Positions 18,463 through 28,831 of a stretch of 64,000 bases of DNA are shown here, piece by piece; position 1 is the first letter of the stretch, and each line of letters starts with the position of its first letter. This DNA is from Schizochytrium sp. CCTCC M209059 (lineage: Eukaryota; Sar; Bigyra; Thraustochytrida; Thraustochytriidae): the NCBI GenBank assembly GCA_000818945.1, contig KN805372.1, forward strand, positions 407,214 to 471,213, read 5' to 3'. The notes under the pieces are model-generated. The model was given only the letters and a program-made list of their open reading frames with translations, had not been told where the DNA came from and did not search any database. The position numbers and the translations under genes were made by a program.

Positions 18463-19683
18463 TTAGTTGGTTTTCTTCTTCGAGGTGTCCTTCTTCGGGC
18501 GCAAGTAAGCCATGTAGAAGAAGAGGCAAAAGAGGTAGAGGTACGAGGCGTACATGGTGACGCCAAAGATGGCGTTCGAGGAGTTGGCACCCTTGCACGA
18601 GGGCTCCGTGTTCTGGTGCTTGCTGAGTGGGTTCCAGTTGAGCTTCATGTCGAGGCGAAAGGGCTGCGGCGTGACAAAGGCCATGTCGTAGCCAATGTAA
18701 AAGGTCACAGCGGTACCCACGACCATTTGCATGATCTGGATGAGTGTAATGTAGATGGCGTACGAGGTTGGTCGGTAGCCAAGCGCCGTAAAGGCATAGT
18801 ACGCGTACATGATGGCGTGCACCGAGGCGTTGATGGCCGCGAAAACGATGCCCGTGAGCGCAAAAGTGGCCCAGGCGTGCCAGCAAAAGAGGAGCACAGT
18901 GACGTGGTGGTACCAGTGCAGAGTAATGAGTTTGCGCTTGCGCAGCACGATAAAGAGCGTGTCAATCAGCTCTGGGATCTTGGAAAAGATAAAGGCCATC
19001 GTCCAAACGCCGGCAGGGTTGTCGATGACCCAGTCGTTGCGGGTGTCACCACAGAGCACATGGTGCGTGCCCTTTTCGTAGAGCATCTTGATGAGCACGG
19101 GCACGGTGCGGATCGACGCGCCGATGCTGAAGATGGCCAAGAAGGCGCTCCAGGCCGCGAGCGGCTTGCGCAGGTCAAACTCGGCGCGATCCTTCATGTA
19201 GGACTGGATGCCAAAGATAATGACGAGGTAGGCAAAGCAAAGGGCAAAGGGAACCGACATGTGCTCGCGCAGCCACACGGAGACGACCTCGGCTGTGTCA
19301 AATTTCATGGTCTCCCAGGAGAGCACGGGGAGCAGGTCGAGGCCCGAGACGACCGTGAGCGCGGCGTACACAAAAAGGTAGAGGGTAAACATCTTGGTTC
19401 CGAGCGCCTGGCGCTTGCGGCGGTCCTCCTTTTTGGCCTCAGACTCGCCCGACTTTTTCGGGCCGGTCTCGCCGATGAGTTCGTTTGTGCCGATGGTGAC
19501 CACACCGCAGGCGTCGTTGATGTCCTGCGTTCCGAACTTGATGGCGCGGCGCACGACGCCTGCGTTCATGTCCTTGATCATGTCGCCCTGCGTCTCGACC
19601 TTGGACTCGATGTGGTCGAGCCGCGACGAGATCGTGTCGAGCTTCTGAAGCACCTTGTTGAGTGCGGCATCCTGTGCGCCCAT
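18463..19683 (-). CDS. ELO-family fatty acid elongase with N-terminal coiled coil
   Basis: A 406-residue 3-ketoacyl-CoA synthase of the ELO/SUR4 family, which condenses malonyl-CoA with a fatty acyl-CoA in the ER membrane. The ELO core shows the HxxHH box LHWYHH (His256, His259, His260), the preceding KIPELIDTLFIVLRKR, and NASVHAIMYAYYA at 285-297. The C-terminus ends KKTN, a dilysine (KKxx) ER-retrieval signal. Unusually, about 95 residues precede the first membrane span: residues 5-45 form a heptad-like stretch (LNKVLQKLDTISSRLDHIESK), followed by a charged linker. The start at 19683 (MGAQDAALNK) is chosen because the upstream frame is Arg/Gly-rich leader. The substrate chain length cannot be read from sequence alone. 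Confidence 0.9.
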   Translation of the reverse strand: MGAQDAALNKVLQKLDTISSRLDHIESKVETQGDMIKDMNAGVVRRAIKFGTQDINDACGVVTIGTNELIGETGPKKSGESEAKKEDRRKRQALGTKMFTLYLFVYAALTVVSGLDLLPVLSWETMKFDTAEVVSVWLREHMSVPFALCFAYLVIIFGIQSYMKDRAEFDLRKPLAAWSAFLAIFSIGASIRTVPVLIKMLYEKGTHHVLCGDTRNDWVIDNPAGVWTMAFIFSKIPELIDTLFIVLRKRKLITLHWYHHVTVLLFCWHAWATFALTGIVFAAINASVHAIMYAYYAFTALGYRPTSYAIYITLIQIMQMVVGTAVTFYIGYDMAFVTPQPFRLDMKLNWNPLSKHQNTEPSCKGANSSNAIFGVTMYASYLYLFCLFFYMAYLRPKKDTSKKKTN

Positions 19684-20681
19684 CCTGGCCTCGCTCTTCG
19701 CCTCTCCTCTCCTCTCCTCTCCCTCTCCGCGCCGCGCGCGTGGAGGGCGGGAGCCTTCCTGCCTCGCCGCCTGCCCGCCGCCTCCTCTCCGCCCGCCGTC
19801 CGTGCGCCCGTGCGTCTGCAGTGCTGCCGCCCGCGCGCGCGCGATAGCGATCTGGCTTTGGAGGCCCAGCTTGGCAGCGCAAAAGGCAAGCAAAGCCTCC
19901 TCCCCTTAATCGCCTCTTTATCCGCTGCCCGCCTGCGTGCTTTGTCTTGTACGTATATATAGTATCCAGGTTCGTTCTTCGAAGGCCGGCGGCCTTCTGC
20001 GCGCGCGCCAGACCCGCCGACCGACCGCGCGCCTGGCGCTCTCGCGGCGAGGCTCCGCGCGCCGGCGCTCCGGGCCGCGCCCGNNNNNNNNNNNNNNNNN
20101 NNNNNNNNNNNNNNNNNNNNNNNNNNNNNNNNNNNNNNNNNNNNNNNNNNNNNNNNNNNNNNNNNNNNNNNNNNNNNNNNNNNNNNNNNNNNNNNNNNNN
20201 NNNNNNNNNNNNNNNNNNNNNNNNNNNNNNNNNNNNNNNNNNNNNNNNNNNNNNNNNNNNNNNNNNNNNNNNNNNNNNNNNNNNNNNNNNNNNNNNNNNN
20301 NNNNNNNNNNNNNNNNNNNNNNNNNNNNNNNNNNNNNNNNNNNNNNNNNNNNNNNNNNNNNNNNNNNNNNNNNNNNNNNNNNNNNNNNNNNNNNNNNNNN
20401 NNNNNNNNNNNNNNNNNNNNNNNNNNNNNNNNNNNNNNNNNNNNNNNNNNNNNNNNNNNNNNNNNNNNNNNNNNNNNNNNNNNNNNNNNNNNNNNNNNGG
20501 GGGGGGAAGAAAGGGGGGGGCAGAGGTAAGGGTAAAGCGGGCTTGGCCCGGCCCACCAGCTAGGGCCGCCCGACTTGTCTCCTTTCCGTCTTTGGGAAAA
20601 GTAGACCATCAAAGCTTGACTTGGCACCTTTCGCATCTCGGAGAAAAAGGAGACCATCAAAGCTGGCTGAGATTAGATCCT
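19684..20681. other. Spacer containing assembly gap
   Basis: This is the GC-rich 5' flank of the elongase, an assembly gap, and the 3' side of the PP2A gene. A short inexact duplication (ACCATCAAAGCT twice, at about 20606-20617 and 20652-20663) lies right of the gap. No gene is supported; what the gap hides is unknown. Confidence 0.5.
20084..20498. other. Assembly gap of 415 N
   Basis: A run of 415 undetermined bases. It is flanked on the left by CG-dense sequence and on the right by G-runs, suggesting a GC-rich or structured segment that resisted assembly. Confidence 0.99.
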
Positions 20682-22412
20682 TCATGGAGCCCGCGGAGGC
20701 GCGGCGGCGTCCGACTGCGAGGCGCCAGCAGCCCCAGATGTAGAGGACGCCGAAGCCACTGAAGCTGTCGCTGATGACGACGAAGATGGAGAAGCAGCGG
20801 CGACCTGATTGCAAATCGCGTCCCAAAGCTGACTTCGTTCGACGGCTGCGTCCGCGCGTTTCTCCGAGGCAGCTTTCGATGCGCACTGTACCTCGTCGTA
20901 AAACTGCTTGTCTGTGTCCTGGAAGGCCTTGAGGACATTTTTCGAAAGCGTTTGGACGTTCGAGTTCCAATGTTCGTCGGCGTTTCGCTTGAGTACGTCA
21001 AAGACCAGCGGCAAGATTTCGCGGCGGTTCTGCGTGACAAGCGTAAAGAGATAGTCGTTGTTCCAGAGCAAGAGCGTACGCTCAGCAACCTGAAAGTGTT
21101 GCGAGTCCAGACACTGCGCAATGCGGCGAAACAGGGGAACCATGATAACCCGAAACTCTTGCAGCTGAATGAGCTCGAGAATCTCCTCGAGCTCGTGCAA
21201 AAATTGGCACTGCTTTGGCGAGTTCACCTCGGGCCAGTAGCGCAAGAGTCCGCGCACGACGGGCTCTGCCATTTTGTTATCCTTTTCCACGAATTGGGTC
21301 ACGCAATACTCGAGCTGCTGCTGAAAGGTGGCCAGTCCCTGGACCTTGTGCAGCGGGACGAGGGAGGTGTTCAGAAAACGCTTGTGCTCCGCTTTGAGGG
21401 GAAGAGCGAACCCATTGATGATGCTGCCGAGAATCTCGAGAAGCTCTGCAATACCATTGTGGTGATCTCCAAAGTAGATGCACCCGAGGAAGATGTTGGC
21501 GATCGCCTTGCGGATGAAGGCTCGCAGCGCCATGAATTTGCCGTAGATGCGGTGCAAGATGGTCTTGAGGTAATCGCGCTCGCGCAAATCCTCCGAATTG
21601 AAGAGTCCTAGCAGCTGGAGCACAAAGGCGTGCGAGATATACTTTTTCGCAGGTTTGGGCTCCACGTCGCCCGAGACCACAAAGCGCAAGAGAAATTCGT
21701 ATACAATCTGCAGGTGCGGCCAAGCCAGCTCCACCACGGGTTCGTCCTCCTCGTCGCCCCACAAGTCGTTTCGCGGGGGCAGCGCGCGAAAGAGATTAGC
21801 GCTCACCATACTGATGATATCCGGAAACATGTATTCGTGCACGTGCGTGTTTGGGTTGTTGAGGTAGTCGACGAGGCCCAACAAGAGAAGTCGCTTGGCC
21901 TCTTTTCTTTTTTCGTTGAGGTGAGTCAGCTCCTGAAAATCAAAGGTTTCATGGCAAAGCTTGAGGTGTCGCACAAAGAGACGGGGCTGTTCGCTGGGAC
22001 TCACATCCTTCAAGGACATGGCCGACAGCAACGTCAGCCCGGCAAAGCGGTCATCGCCTGCCGCGCCGGAGCCGTTCGCGCCCGCGCTCCCTGCGCTAGC
22101 GTGGGATCCATGTTGGCTGCTATTACTGCGTTGATGCTGAGATTGACTTGTGCTGCCTGACGCAGACGAGGACGAGGAGCTTCCGGATCCTTTGCCGCCG
22201 CCGGCCCCGCTGCGGTGGCCTAGTTTTGACGGGCCCTGGCTTCCGCCGCCGCTGTTGTTACCACTGTTGCCGCTGCCTCCATTTCCGGAGGCGCTGTTGC
22301 TGCTGCTGCTGCTGCTGTTGCTGCTACTGTTTGCGGCAGCGGCCGCAGCAGCGGCTTGCCGGCTTGCCTTATTCTTGTCCTTTTTGCGAAAGCCGCCGAA
22401 CATTCTTACCAC
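20682..22412 (-). CDS. PP2A regulatory subunit B56 (B') family
   Basis: A 576-residue regulatory subunit of protein phosphatase 2A that selects substrates through LxxIxE motifs. Residues 1-130 are low complexity (poly-Ala, poly-Ser/Asn, Gly), encoded by trinucleotide runs. The B56 HEAT-repeat core begins at about 150 (SEQPRLFVRHLKLCHETFDFQE) and includes YMFPDIISMVSANLFR, AWPHLQIVYEFLLRFV, RDYLKTILHRIYGKF, FIRKAIANIFLGCIY, GIAELLEILGSIINGFALPLK and LLRYWPEVNSPKQCQFLHELEE, all diagnostic blocks. The C-terminus is Ala/Ser-rich. The start could be Met1 or Met4 (MFGGFRKKDK). Two short upstream (GGCAA)n runs lie in its 5' flank. Confidence 0.95.
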   Translation of the reverse strand: MVRMFGGFRKKDKNKASRQAAAAAAAANSSSNSSSSSSNSASGNGGSGNSGNNSGGGSQGPSKLGHRSGAGGGKGSGSSSSSSASGSTSQSQHQRSNSSQHGSHASAGSAGANGSGAAGDDRFAGLTLLSAMSLKDVSPSEQPRLFVRHLKLCHETFDFQELTHLNEKRKEAKRLLLLGLVDYLNNPNTHVHEYMFPDIISMVSANLFRALPPRNDLWGDEEDEPVVELAWPHLQIVYEFLLRFVVSGDVEPKPAKKYISHAFVLQLLGLFNSEDLRERDYLKTILHRIYGKFMALRAFIRKAIANIFLGCIYFGDHHNGIAELLEILGSIINGFALPLKAEHKRFLNTSLVPLHKVQGLATFQQQLEYCVTQFVEKDNKMAEPVVRGLLRYWPEVNSPKQCQFLHELEEILELIQLQEFRVIMVPLFRRIAQCLDSQHFQVAERTLLLWNNDYLFTLVTQNRREILPLVFDVLKRNADEHWNSNVQTLSKNVLKAFQDTDKQFYDEVQCASKAASEKRADAAVERSQLWDAICNQVAAASPSSSSSATASVASASSTSGAAGASQSDAAAPPRAP

Positions 22413-22936
22413 CCCGGCCCACCCGGCGCTGGCCTCTTCCTGCGACTGCTTGCTGATTTTGCTCGCACGATCTGCGACGCCGTGCAGGCGCCAAATGGAT
22501 CTCTATGCAAACTTGCTTTTGCTTCCTCGCTCGCTTCTTGCCGAGCAGCAAGGCAAGACAAGGCAAGGCAAGGCAAGGCAAAGCACAGCAAGGCAGGGCA
22601 AAACAAGCCCAAAGGCGAGCTAGTGCGCTTTAGTTCGTGTGCGCGGGCGAACGACCAATTCCCCGCAAGTCGAGATGGCGGCGGGCGCGCTCTCGTCAAT
22701 CGCCTGACTGACTGAAGACTGATTGACTGACTGACTGACTGACCGACCGAGCGATAAACTTGCCACTACTCTTACTCCTCACTCGCCTTGTGCGAGGAAG
22801 CCCGGCAGGTCCCTCAGCGAAGGAGAGCTCACCCCCGCGCTTGCCCGGTTGCGAAATCTATACCGAGGCCGTGCCGTAGGCCTCGTCCAGGTCCGAGACC
22901 AGTATCCAGGTACCGCCTCGCTCGTCACGGTCGGCT

Positions 22937-22978
<42 letters not shown>

Positions 22979-23985
22979 AGAAAGGGCCTCTTCCCCTCTC
23001 TCCTGCTCCCTTGCGCGCGCGCGAGAGGACTCGGTCTCCTCGCGCGGCTGCGACTCCCACCCGCTGCCGCGCGCGGTCTGCAGCGGCGCTGCGCGCGCGA
23101 AAGATAGAGCCGCCGTGGGCGTCCACGCACGTCCGCTCGCTCGCGCGCTCGCTCGCTCGCACGCACGCACACGAACGCGAGGAATGATAAGCCTGGCGAG
23201 GAGGATGGATGAAGATGAAGACCAAGAGCAAACCGCGCGCGACGCTTCCACGGCTCGGCGCGGCGGCGGCCGGCGGGGGGGAGGGAGGCGGGGAGGGGCA
23301 CGGGCTTGGCCGCCTGCCGCAGGCGTCCTCGCGCGCGCTTGCTCGCTCGCTCGCTCGCTCGCTCGCACCCGCGCGGGGAGCGGCCGCAACAGATTTTAAA
23401 ACTGCCTTTCTTTCTTGGCGCACCGAGCGGCCCTTGCGCGGAAGGGTCTGCAAGTGCGCTCTTCCCGCGCGCAAGTCGCGTATAGCGCCGCCCAAGTGCC
23501 TATACAGCGTCTGTCTATCCATCTGCCGCCGCCTATACCTATCCGCCCGCCCGCCTGGCAAGCCAAGCCGCAGCGATCTTTTGCCCCTTTCCCACAAGTG
23601 GCTTTTACGCGCCGCCGCAAGTGAAGAAAACCCGCGCCACAGTGCAGCTACGCGCTGGCCACGTCTGCCAAAATGATACTCCCATGGAAGTAAAAATGCG
23701 TTGCGCACCTGGCCGCGAAAGTGGGGTTGCGCACATTCGTCGCGCGCCTAGGCCTAGGTAGTGAGCGCGGCAAAGTAAGAAGAGCCGCTTAGCCGGGTCT
23801 GACTGGCGCGGCGTGGGCGGAGAGGTTTCTTTCTCTGGGGCGGGGTGGAGGGAGGGACATAGAGAGAGAGAGGCGCGAGGGGCACGGGGGGCGAGGCGAC
23901 CTCGTCGAGACGACCTCGCCGATCTTTCTTGCTGGGCAGGCGCCAACGAGGAGATAAAGTTATAGCTGCCTGCAGTACGAGGACC
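22413..23985. promoter_or_regulatory. Divergent intergenic region B56 / SEN34, repeat-rich
   Basis: This 1.57-kb spacer lies between divergent genes. It holds an imperfect GGCAA array at about 22553-22600, CTGACTGA repeats at about 22703-22752, a GGCA array at about 22940-22976, and CGCT runs at about 23137-23160 and 23338-23368. No gene is credible; long frames on both strands follow the repeats. Confidence 0.6.
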
Positions 23986-25145
23986 ATGGCACCGCAGCTG
24001 CCGCCGCCGTCGCCGCCGCTACCATTGCGGCCCACCACTTTCGAGGATACGGTCGCTGTCCACGACGCAGATCTCGCGCAGGTTCTCTTCAAGAACAGAC
24101 TGCTCTCGGCAGTGTACTCCAAGAGACCGCCGGATTTGAATTCGAAAAAGCGTAAACTGCACGAAATGCGAAAACAAGTTCCCGATGTCGACGCGCTGGC
24201 GCGAAAACGAAAGCTCGACCTTGAGGGCACTGCGGAAACTTCCAATGTGGAACCAGCACGCGCGCGCGCTTTAGAAAAGCAATCCACAGCCTTGGACCAT
24301 TTGCTAGACGATGGCGCCCTCGACCGACCGAGCATGGCAATGCGCAACTACAAAGCAATTGTTGTCATGCCACTTCGCATGACACACGAGGAAGCCAGAC
24401 TTGCTGCCCTCGAAGGGATCATTCATCTTCGGCGAGCATCTCCGTCTCTAACCAGCGGCGCCGCTGCTTCCACGGTCTGGAAGGCTGAAGCAAAACCGAT
24501 ACCCTCGCCGATACAAACATCGCTTGTTTTTACGTTTCCTCAAAATTCCTATGAGCAGAGAAGTGCCTTGGTCTTTGAAGACCTCTGGCGTAAGGGTTGG
24601 ATCATCACTCGAGGGTCGAACTTTGGCTGCGACTTTATGATATACACGAGTACGTTTCAATCTCACAAATTCCGCAGGTAAAATCACGACTGACATTTCT
24701 TCACGTTTGGCCAACAAAAAATATCAAAACATCCCCAAAAAAAGGCGATCCAGGGACCTCACATGCACGCTTCATGATCTGTATTGTTGACGAAGAAATG
24801 GAAGAGGCGGCAACGGTCAAGCTTACGTCTATCACAGCGCTCGCCACTAAAGTGCGCAAGCGCGCGCTCCTTGCACGCGTTTCCAATGACGCCTTGTCCT
24901 CTTTTAGCACGGCTACCTCTTCTTCTTCTCCTCCATCTGCTTCAAAGTCATGCTGTGCCTGGACACCTGGATGCGTGTCTTACACATTGGTGGAAGGTTG
25001 CCTTTTCCGGAGATCAGACTTCATGGCTGGCCGTGCTGAAGAGGCCAATGCCAAGAAGCTAAAGAAGTCCACTTCAGATACCAAAAAGCGATCAGACGCC
25101 GATGCGGATGACGAAATGGGCGTCCGCACGAGCGTTGCAGTATAA
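23986..25145 (+). CDS. SEN34: tRNA-splicing endonuclease subunit SEN34
   Basis: This encodes a 354-residue protein from two exons, 23986-24649 and 24745-25145. SEN34 is the catalytic subunit that cuts the 3' splice site of intron-containing pre-tRNAs in the SEN2/15/34/54 complex. The endonuclease fold is VFEDLWRKGWIITRGSNFGCDFMIY, and splicing joins it to SDPGTSHARFMICIVD. The catalytic triad is complete: Tyr220, His228 and Lys260 (in TKVRKRALLAR). The N-terminal 190 residues are basic and family-specific. The C-terminus is Lys/Asp-rich (AKKLKKSTSDTKKRSD), likely a nuclear signal. The intron is needed for the motif, since the unspliced frame stops at 24681. The family is firm. Confidence 0.9.
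24650..24744 (+). other. Spliceosomal intron, 95 nt, phase 1
   Basis: The donor is CACGA|GTACGT and the acceptor is CCCCAAAAAAAG|GC. A CGACTGAC branch-like sequence lies within it. Removal joins Tyr220 to the SDPGTSHARF block with His228. Confidence 0.85.
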
Positions 25146-25551
25146 AGTGATAAATTCTGCGACCTCGCGGCCAATCGATCGATCGAACAAACCAACGAAC
25201 GAACGAACGAACGAACAAACAAACCAACGAAGACTGCGCACATTGTTTCTATAGTATTGAGGGTAATATCCAGCAACCATGTTCAACGAGAATAAAAACG
25301 CTTTTCTTGGTCTTGGATTTTATCCATTTCGATAAGCGTACTTTGCATTCAAGGCTTTGCTTGCATGCGGCCTTTGGTTGCTCCATCAGCGCTTAAGCTG
25401 GCAATTCGCAAAGATGATGGGACAAACCAAATCGAAACAAATACCCTTTAGGGACAAAATAGTTCTGTCCCTTGCGTGCAACCGCCGGTTTCCACGCTTG
25501 CGTCCAAACCTGCTTCGCATTCCATCTTCTTCTTCTTCTTCTTCTTCTTCT

Positions 25552-25582
<31 letters not shown>

Positions 25583-25732
25583 GGGCAGGTGGCAGCGCGG
25601 CGGTCGCGCTCGGTCTGCTTGACGAGCTTACCGTACGTCGCGTATTCCCGCGGCCCGGGGCGCCTGTGCGAGGCCGCAAAGGACCAAGGCACGAGGTGAG
25701 ACTGAGTTGGGGCGGGGCAAGCGGGACCCAGA
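25146..25732. repeat. Spacer with ACGA tetranucleotides and TTC/GTC triplet array
   Basis: It contains an AACG tetranucleotide array (variants AACA/AACC) at about 25186-25226 after an ATCGATCGATCG run, and a compound (TCT)n(CGT)n array at about 25524-25581, about 150 bp upstream of the CAP-G start. No gene is seen. Confidence 0.6.
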
Positions 25733-28700
25733 ATGGCCGGGACCGCGACAGTTGCAGGCGCTGCGCGACGAGGCCGCGCGGTTGCGTCTCAGCAGCAGCA
25801 GCAGCAGCGTCAACGCCAGACAAAGAAGAGAACGACCAAGGCTGGTAACGATGAAAACGCAGAAGTTATGGCAAACGGAGGCGGCGGACCGGGCCACGAT
25901 GCCGCTGCAAAGCTAAGGGCCTGCTTTGACGAGTGTCAGCGGTCCGCATTCACTCATACCAAGGTGGTCCAACGCATTGTCGCTCTCCAGGAAACAGCGC
26001 CAGAGGCAACGGTCGAAGCCCAATTCAAAAAGCTTCTTAATCACATTATGCGCGTAGGCAAGCGCGAACCGGCCGTGGAGCGCCTTGTCGCCTTTGTGGG
26101 ACTTTGCTGCTCGGCCCGCAGCGATAATGCAGACAATGCCAACATTGGCAACGCGCTTCTTGAAAAGCTCCTAGACCACCTCTTGGACGCTCTGCAGGCC
26201 AAAGACAAGTCTGCGAGGATGCGTGCCGCTCAGCTTGTTAGCAACATCCTCGGCGTGATCCCTCGCGATGGTGACTTTCTTCAGGAAGCCACGTGGGACA
26301 AACTCGAGTCACGCATGTTGGGCCGTCTTGACGACAAGGTCGCCAACGTGCGCGCCCAGGCCGTACGGGCCCTCGAGCGTCTCCAAGACACCGAGGCCTG
26401 TGCACATGGCAAAGATCCAATCTGCAGCAAGCTCACCACGATAATGGAGTCCGACTCGAGCGCCGAGGTCCGCAAGGCCAGCGTTCGCGCCGTGGTCATC
26501 AACAAGGCCTCTCTCAAGGCTATCTTGCGCCGCACGCGTGACACCAAGGACGACGTCCGAGCTGCCTCCTACGAGCGCATTGGTACACATGTTCATGTCA
26601 AGATGCTCTCCATCTCGCACCGCGTCGCGCTTCTTAACGAAGGGCTCAATGACCGCTCACAAGTTGTTCGGCTCGCCTGCGAGCGCATGTTCTGCGAAAA
26701 GTGGCTCGCTCTTGCAGGCGGAAACCCTCTTTCTCTGCTCAAGTATCTTGATGTGGAGGCTTCCTTGGAGACTGTGCTTCTGGCTCTTCGCGTCCTCTTT
26801 GACGCCGCTTTTGACAAATCACGAGCCCAAGAAGCTTCGGAGGAGCTTCGTCGCGCTGCGGACTGGGACCTCTCTGGCCCTAACGCCAAACTTGTTCTCA
26901 CACCCGAGGGAGCGGTCTATCTTCGCGCAAAATGCGAAGCGCTCTTGCGCAATGGACGTGACGACGATGTCGAGGCTCTTATCCCGGACCTTACCTCCTT
27001 TGGCGAGGTCATGGCCGTGTGCCAGTCGCAAGTCGTTGAGAGCGCTGCAACGAAAGCCGCCGAGGACGCCGACCGTCTCGCAAGCGCGCGCTTTGTACTC
27101 GAACAACTCCTCGAGACCGCGCACGGTCTCGACGCCTCGCATGATGTGGCAGGTCAGCACGCTCTCACGCAGTTCATTACGAAAATGCTCGACACGAGGC
27201 GAGGGCCCAACCTCAGCGTCGTTCAGGCGAGCCTCAAGCTCTTGCGCTCCTTTGTCGGAGACCACATGGAGGACCAGTTTGTGCGCCAGGGTGCATCGAT
27301 TGTCTTTGACTGCCTCGAGCCTCTCGAAGCAAGCGCTGTCGAGTCTTCATCCCCGGGAGCAGACGCGGCCAGTCTCGCCCAGCTCCAGGCGCAGCTTGAG
27401 GCCGCCGTTGCAAGTGAGGACTACGAGACTGCGGCGCGGCTCAAGAGGCAAGTCGCGGACCTGGAGCAGAGCCCCCAAGCAATTGAGGCTTGGCGCATGG
27501 AACGCGCGCTGGTCATTGCCGTTAGCGTGCTGCAGGCAATTCGCCGCCCCGCGGTCATCGCTGAGCTCCAAGGTCTCATGGATCGCGTCATTTTGCCCAA
27601 CCTCCAAGAGCGCGAGGACGACCACTTGCGTCACCTCGCGCTCAAGGGCCTTGCGCTGTACTGTCAACTTGGCGCCTCGCAAGCGCGCAAGCATTTGCCC
27701 ATTCTGAGAATGTTCCTCACCGCAGAAGAGGAAACCCTCAACATTCGTGCCGACGCGCTGCGCGGCATCTTTGATTTGGTCATGCTCTGGGGGCTGGCTG
27801 CGATCGCTGATGCCGATGCCGAGGAAGGCGCGACACCTTCCGAGGCTGCGGCAGAAGATCTCATGTTCATGCTACTCGGGTACATGGACAGCGACGACCA
27901 CACGCTCCGGCTTGTAGCGGCAGAAGGTTTCGCTAAACTTGCCGTGGTGGGTCGCCTCGTCGACGTCCGCGTGCTCCAATGCCTCATCGTTCTTTACTTT
28001 CACCCCACATCTTCTTCGGACGTTCGTCTGCGCCAGTGCCTGGCGGTCTGTTTTCCCATTCTTGCAGAGAACACTCAATCTGGCCGCGCGGCGATCGAGG
28101 AAATGGCAATTCCTCTGCTCGAGACAATTGTCTGCCCACCTCCTGACTCGCCTCTGGGTGAGGTGCCCGTTGAGAGTGTCTTGCAGTACGTCGTGTTTCT
28201 GCTTAGCTTTTCGGCCTCAACCGTCCAGACTGCTTTTGCGCAAGCACTTCTTGTAGAGCTTCTCGCTGCACCGACAGGGCCGCACATTCGCGTGCTTTCG
28301 CGCGCTCTCAACAACGTCAAGCTCGACGCCGATTGTGACCTCGCACTCCTCGTCAAGGTGGCCAATACGCTCGAAAGCAACAAGTCCTTTACGGATGGCG
28401 TGGCGGCCCGCCAGCTTGACAAATTTCGTGCGCGACTCGCAGACCTGCTCAAGGCGAGCGGCGGTAAATCGAAGCAGATCAACTCGGAAGACCACGCGGA
28501 GGATGCTGCTACCAAGTCCGCCCACGCCAACTCCGGAGCGGAGTCTCATCAGGGAGTTTCTTTTGAAGGAGATGAAGAGAAGGCAAATCCGTCTGATGAG
28601 CTTGCCGTGATCCTTGCTCGCGTCAAGGCACGGGCCAGTGTGCACGAGGAGGGCGCAGTCGATGCAGAGGCTGCTGGTGCGTCCACATCGGCATCACAGA

Positions 28701-28831
28701 CAAAGGAGAGCAAGGCGCGCCGGAAACTGAAGCGCAAGTCCATTTTTAGGGCTGCTATGGCTGTCGACGATGACGATCTGGAGGACGAGGATGACGAGGA
28801 TGACTTTTCCGTGGCTTCGGACTCTGAATGA
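25733..28831 (+). CDS. Condensin complex subunit 3 (CAP-G/YCG1)
   Basis: A 1032-residue HEAT-repeat subunit of condensin, which with CAP-D2 and the SMC2/4-kleisin core compacts mitotic chromosomes. After a Gln-rich head (residues 20-28 poly-Q) the HEAT array begins at about 60 with AFTHTKVVQRIVAL. Typical CAP-G blocks follow: VERLVAFVGLCCS, RMRAAQLVSNILGVI, RMLGRLDDKVANVRAQAVRALERLQD, and in the C-terminal half RALNNVKLD. Around residues 543-575 lies a helical hairpin, LQAQLEAAVASEDYETAARLKRQ, that looks like a UVR motif. The C-terminus is acidic with a KRKS basic patch. Length is normal for the family. Confidence 0.9.
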   Translation: MAGTATVAGAARRGRAVASQQQQQQRQRQTKKRTTKAGNDENAEVMANGGGGPGHDAAAKLRACFDECQRSAFTHTKVVQRIVALQETAPEATVEAQFKKLLNHIMRVGKREPAVERLVAFVGLCCSARSDNADNANIGNALLEKLLDHLLDALQAKDKSARMRAAQLVSNILGVIPRDGDFLQEATWDKLESRMLGRLDDKVANVRAQAVRALERLQDTEACAHGKDPICSKLTTIMESDSSAEVRKASVRAVVINKASLKAILRRTRDTKDDVRAASYERIGTHVHVKMLSISHRVALLNEGLNDRSQVVRLACERMFCEKWLALAGGNPLSLLKYLDVEASLETVLLALRVLFDAAFDKSRAQEASEELRRAADWDLSGPNAKLVLTPEGAVYLRAKCEALLRNGRDDDVEALIPDLTSFGEVMAVCQSQVVESAATKAAEDADRLASARFVLEQLLETAHGLDASHDVAGQHALTQFITKMLDTRRGPNLSVVQASLKLLRSFVGDHMEDQFVRQGASIVFDCLEPLEASAVESSSPGADAASLAQLQAQLEAAVASEDYETAARLKRQVADLEQSPQAIEAWRMERALVIAVSVLQAIRRPAVIAELQGLMDRVILPNLQEREDDHLRHLALKGLALYCQLGASQARKHLPILRMFLTAEEETLNIRADALRGIFDLVMLWGLAAIADADAEEGATPSEAAAEDLMFMLLGYMDSDDHTLRLVAAEGFAKLAVVGRLVDVRVLQCLIVLYFHPTSSSDVRLRQCLAVCFPILAENTQSGRAAIEEMAIPLLETIVCPPPDSPLGEVPVESVLQYVVFLLSFSASTVQTAFAQALLVELLAAPTGPHIRVLSRALNNVKLDADCDLALLVKVANTLESNKSFTDGVAARQLDKFRARLADLLKASGGKSKQINSEDHAEDAATKSAHANSGAESHQGVSFEGDEEKANPSDELAVILARVKARASVHEEGAVDAEAAGASTSASQTKESKARRKLKRKSIFRAAMAVDDDDLEDEDDEDDFSVASDSE

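Noticed and set aside
18457..19962. Plus-strand frame of 501 codons
   Set aside because: Antisense of the ELO elongase with HxxHH and KKxx motifs; the plus frame is charged and has no recognisable motif.
22779..23708. Minus-strand frame of 309 codons between B56 and SEN34
   Set aside because: Composed of translated GGCA and CGCT repeats; no domain and extreme Arg/Ala/Ser bias.
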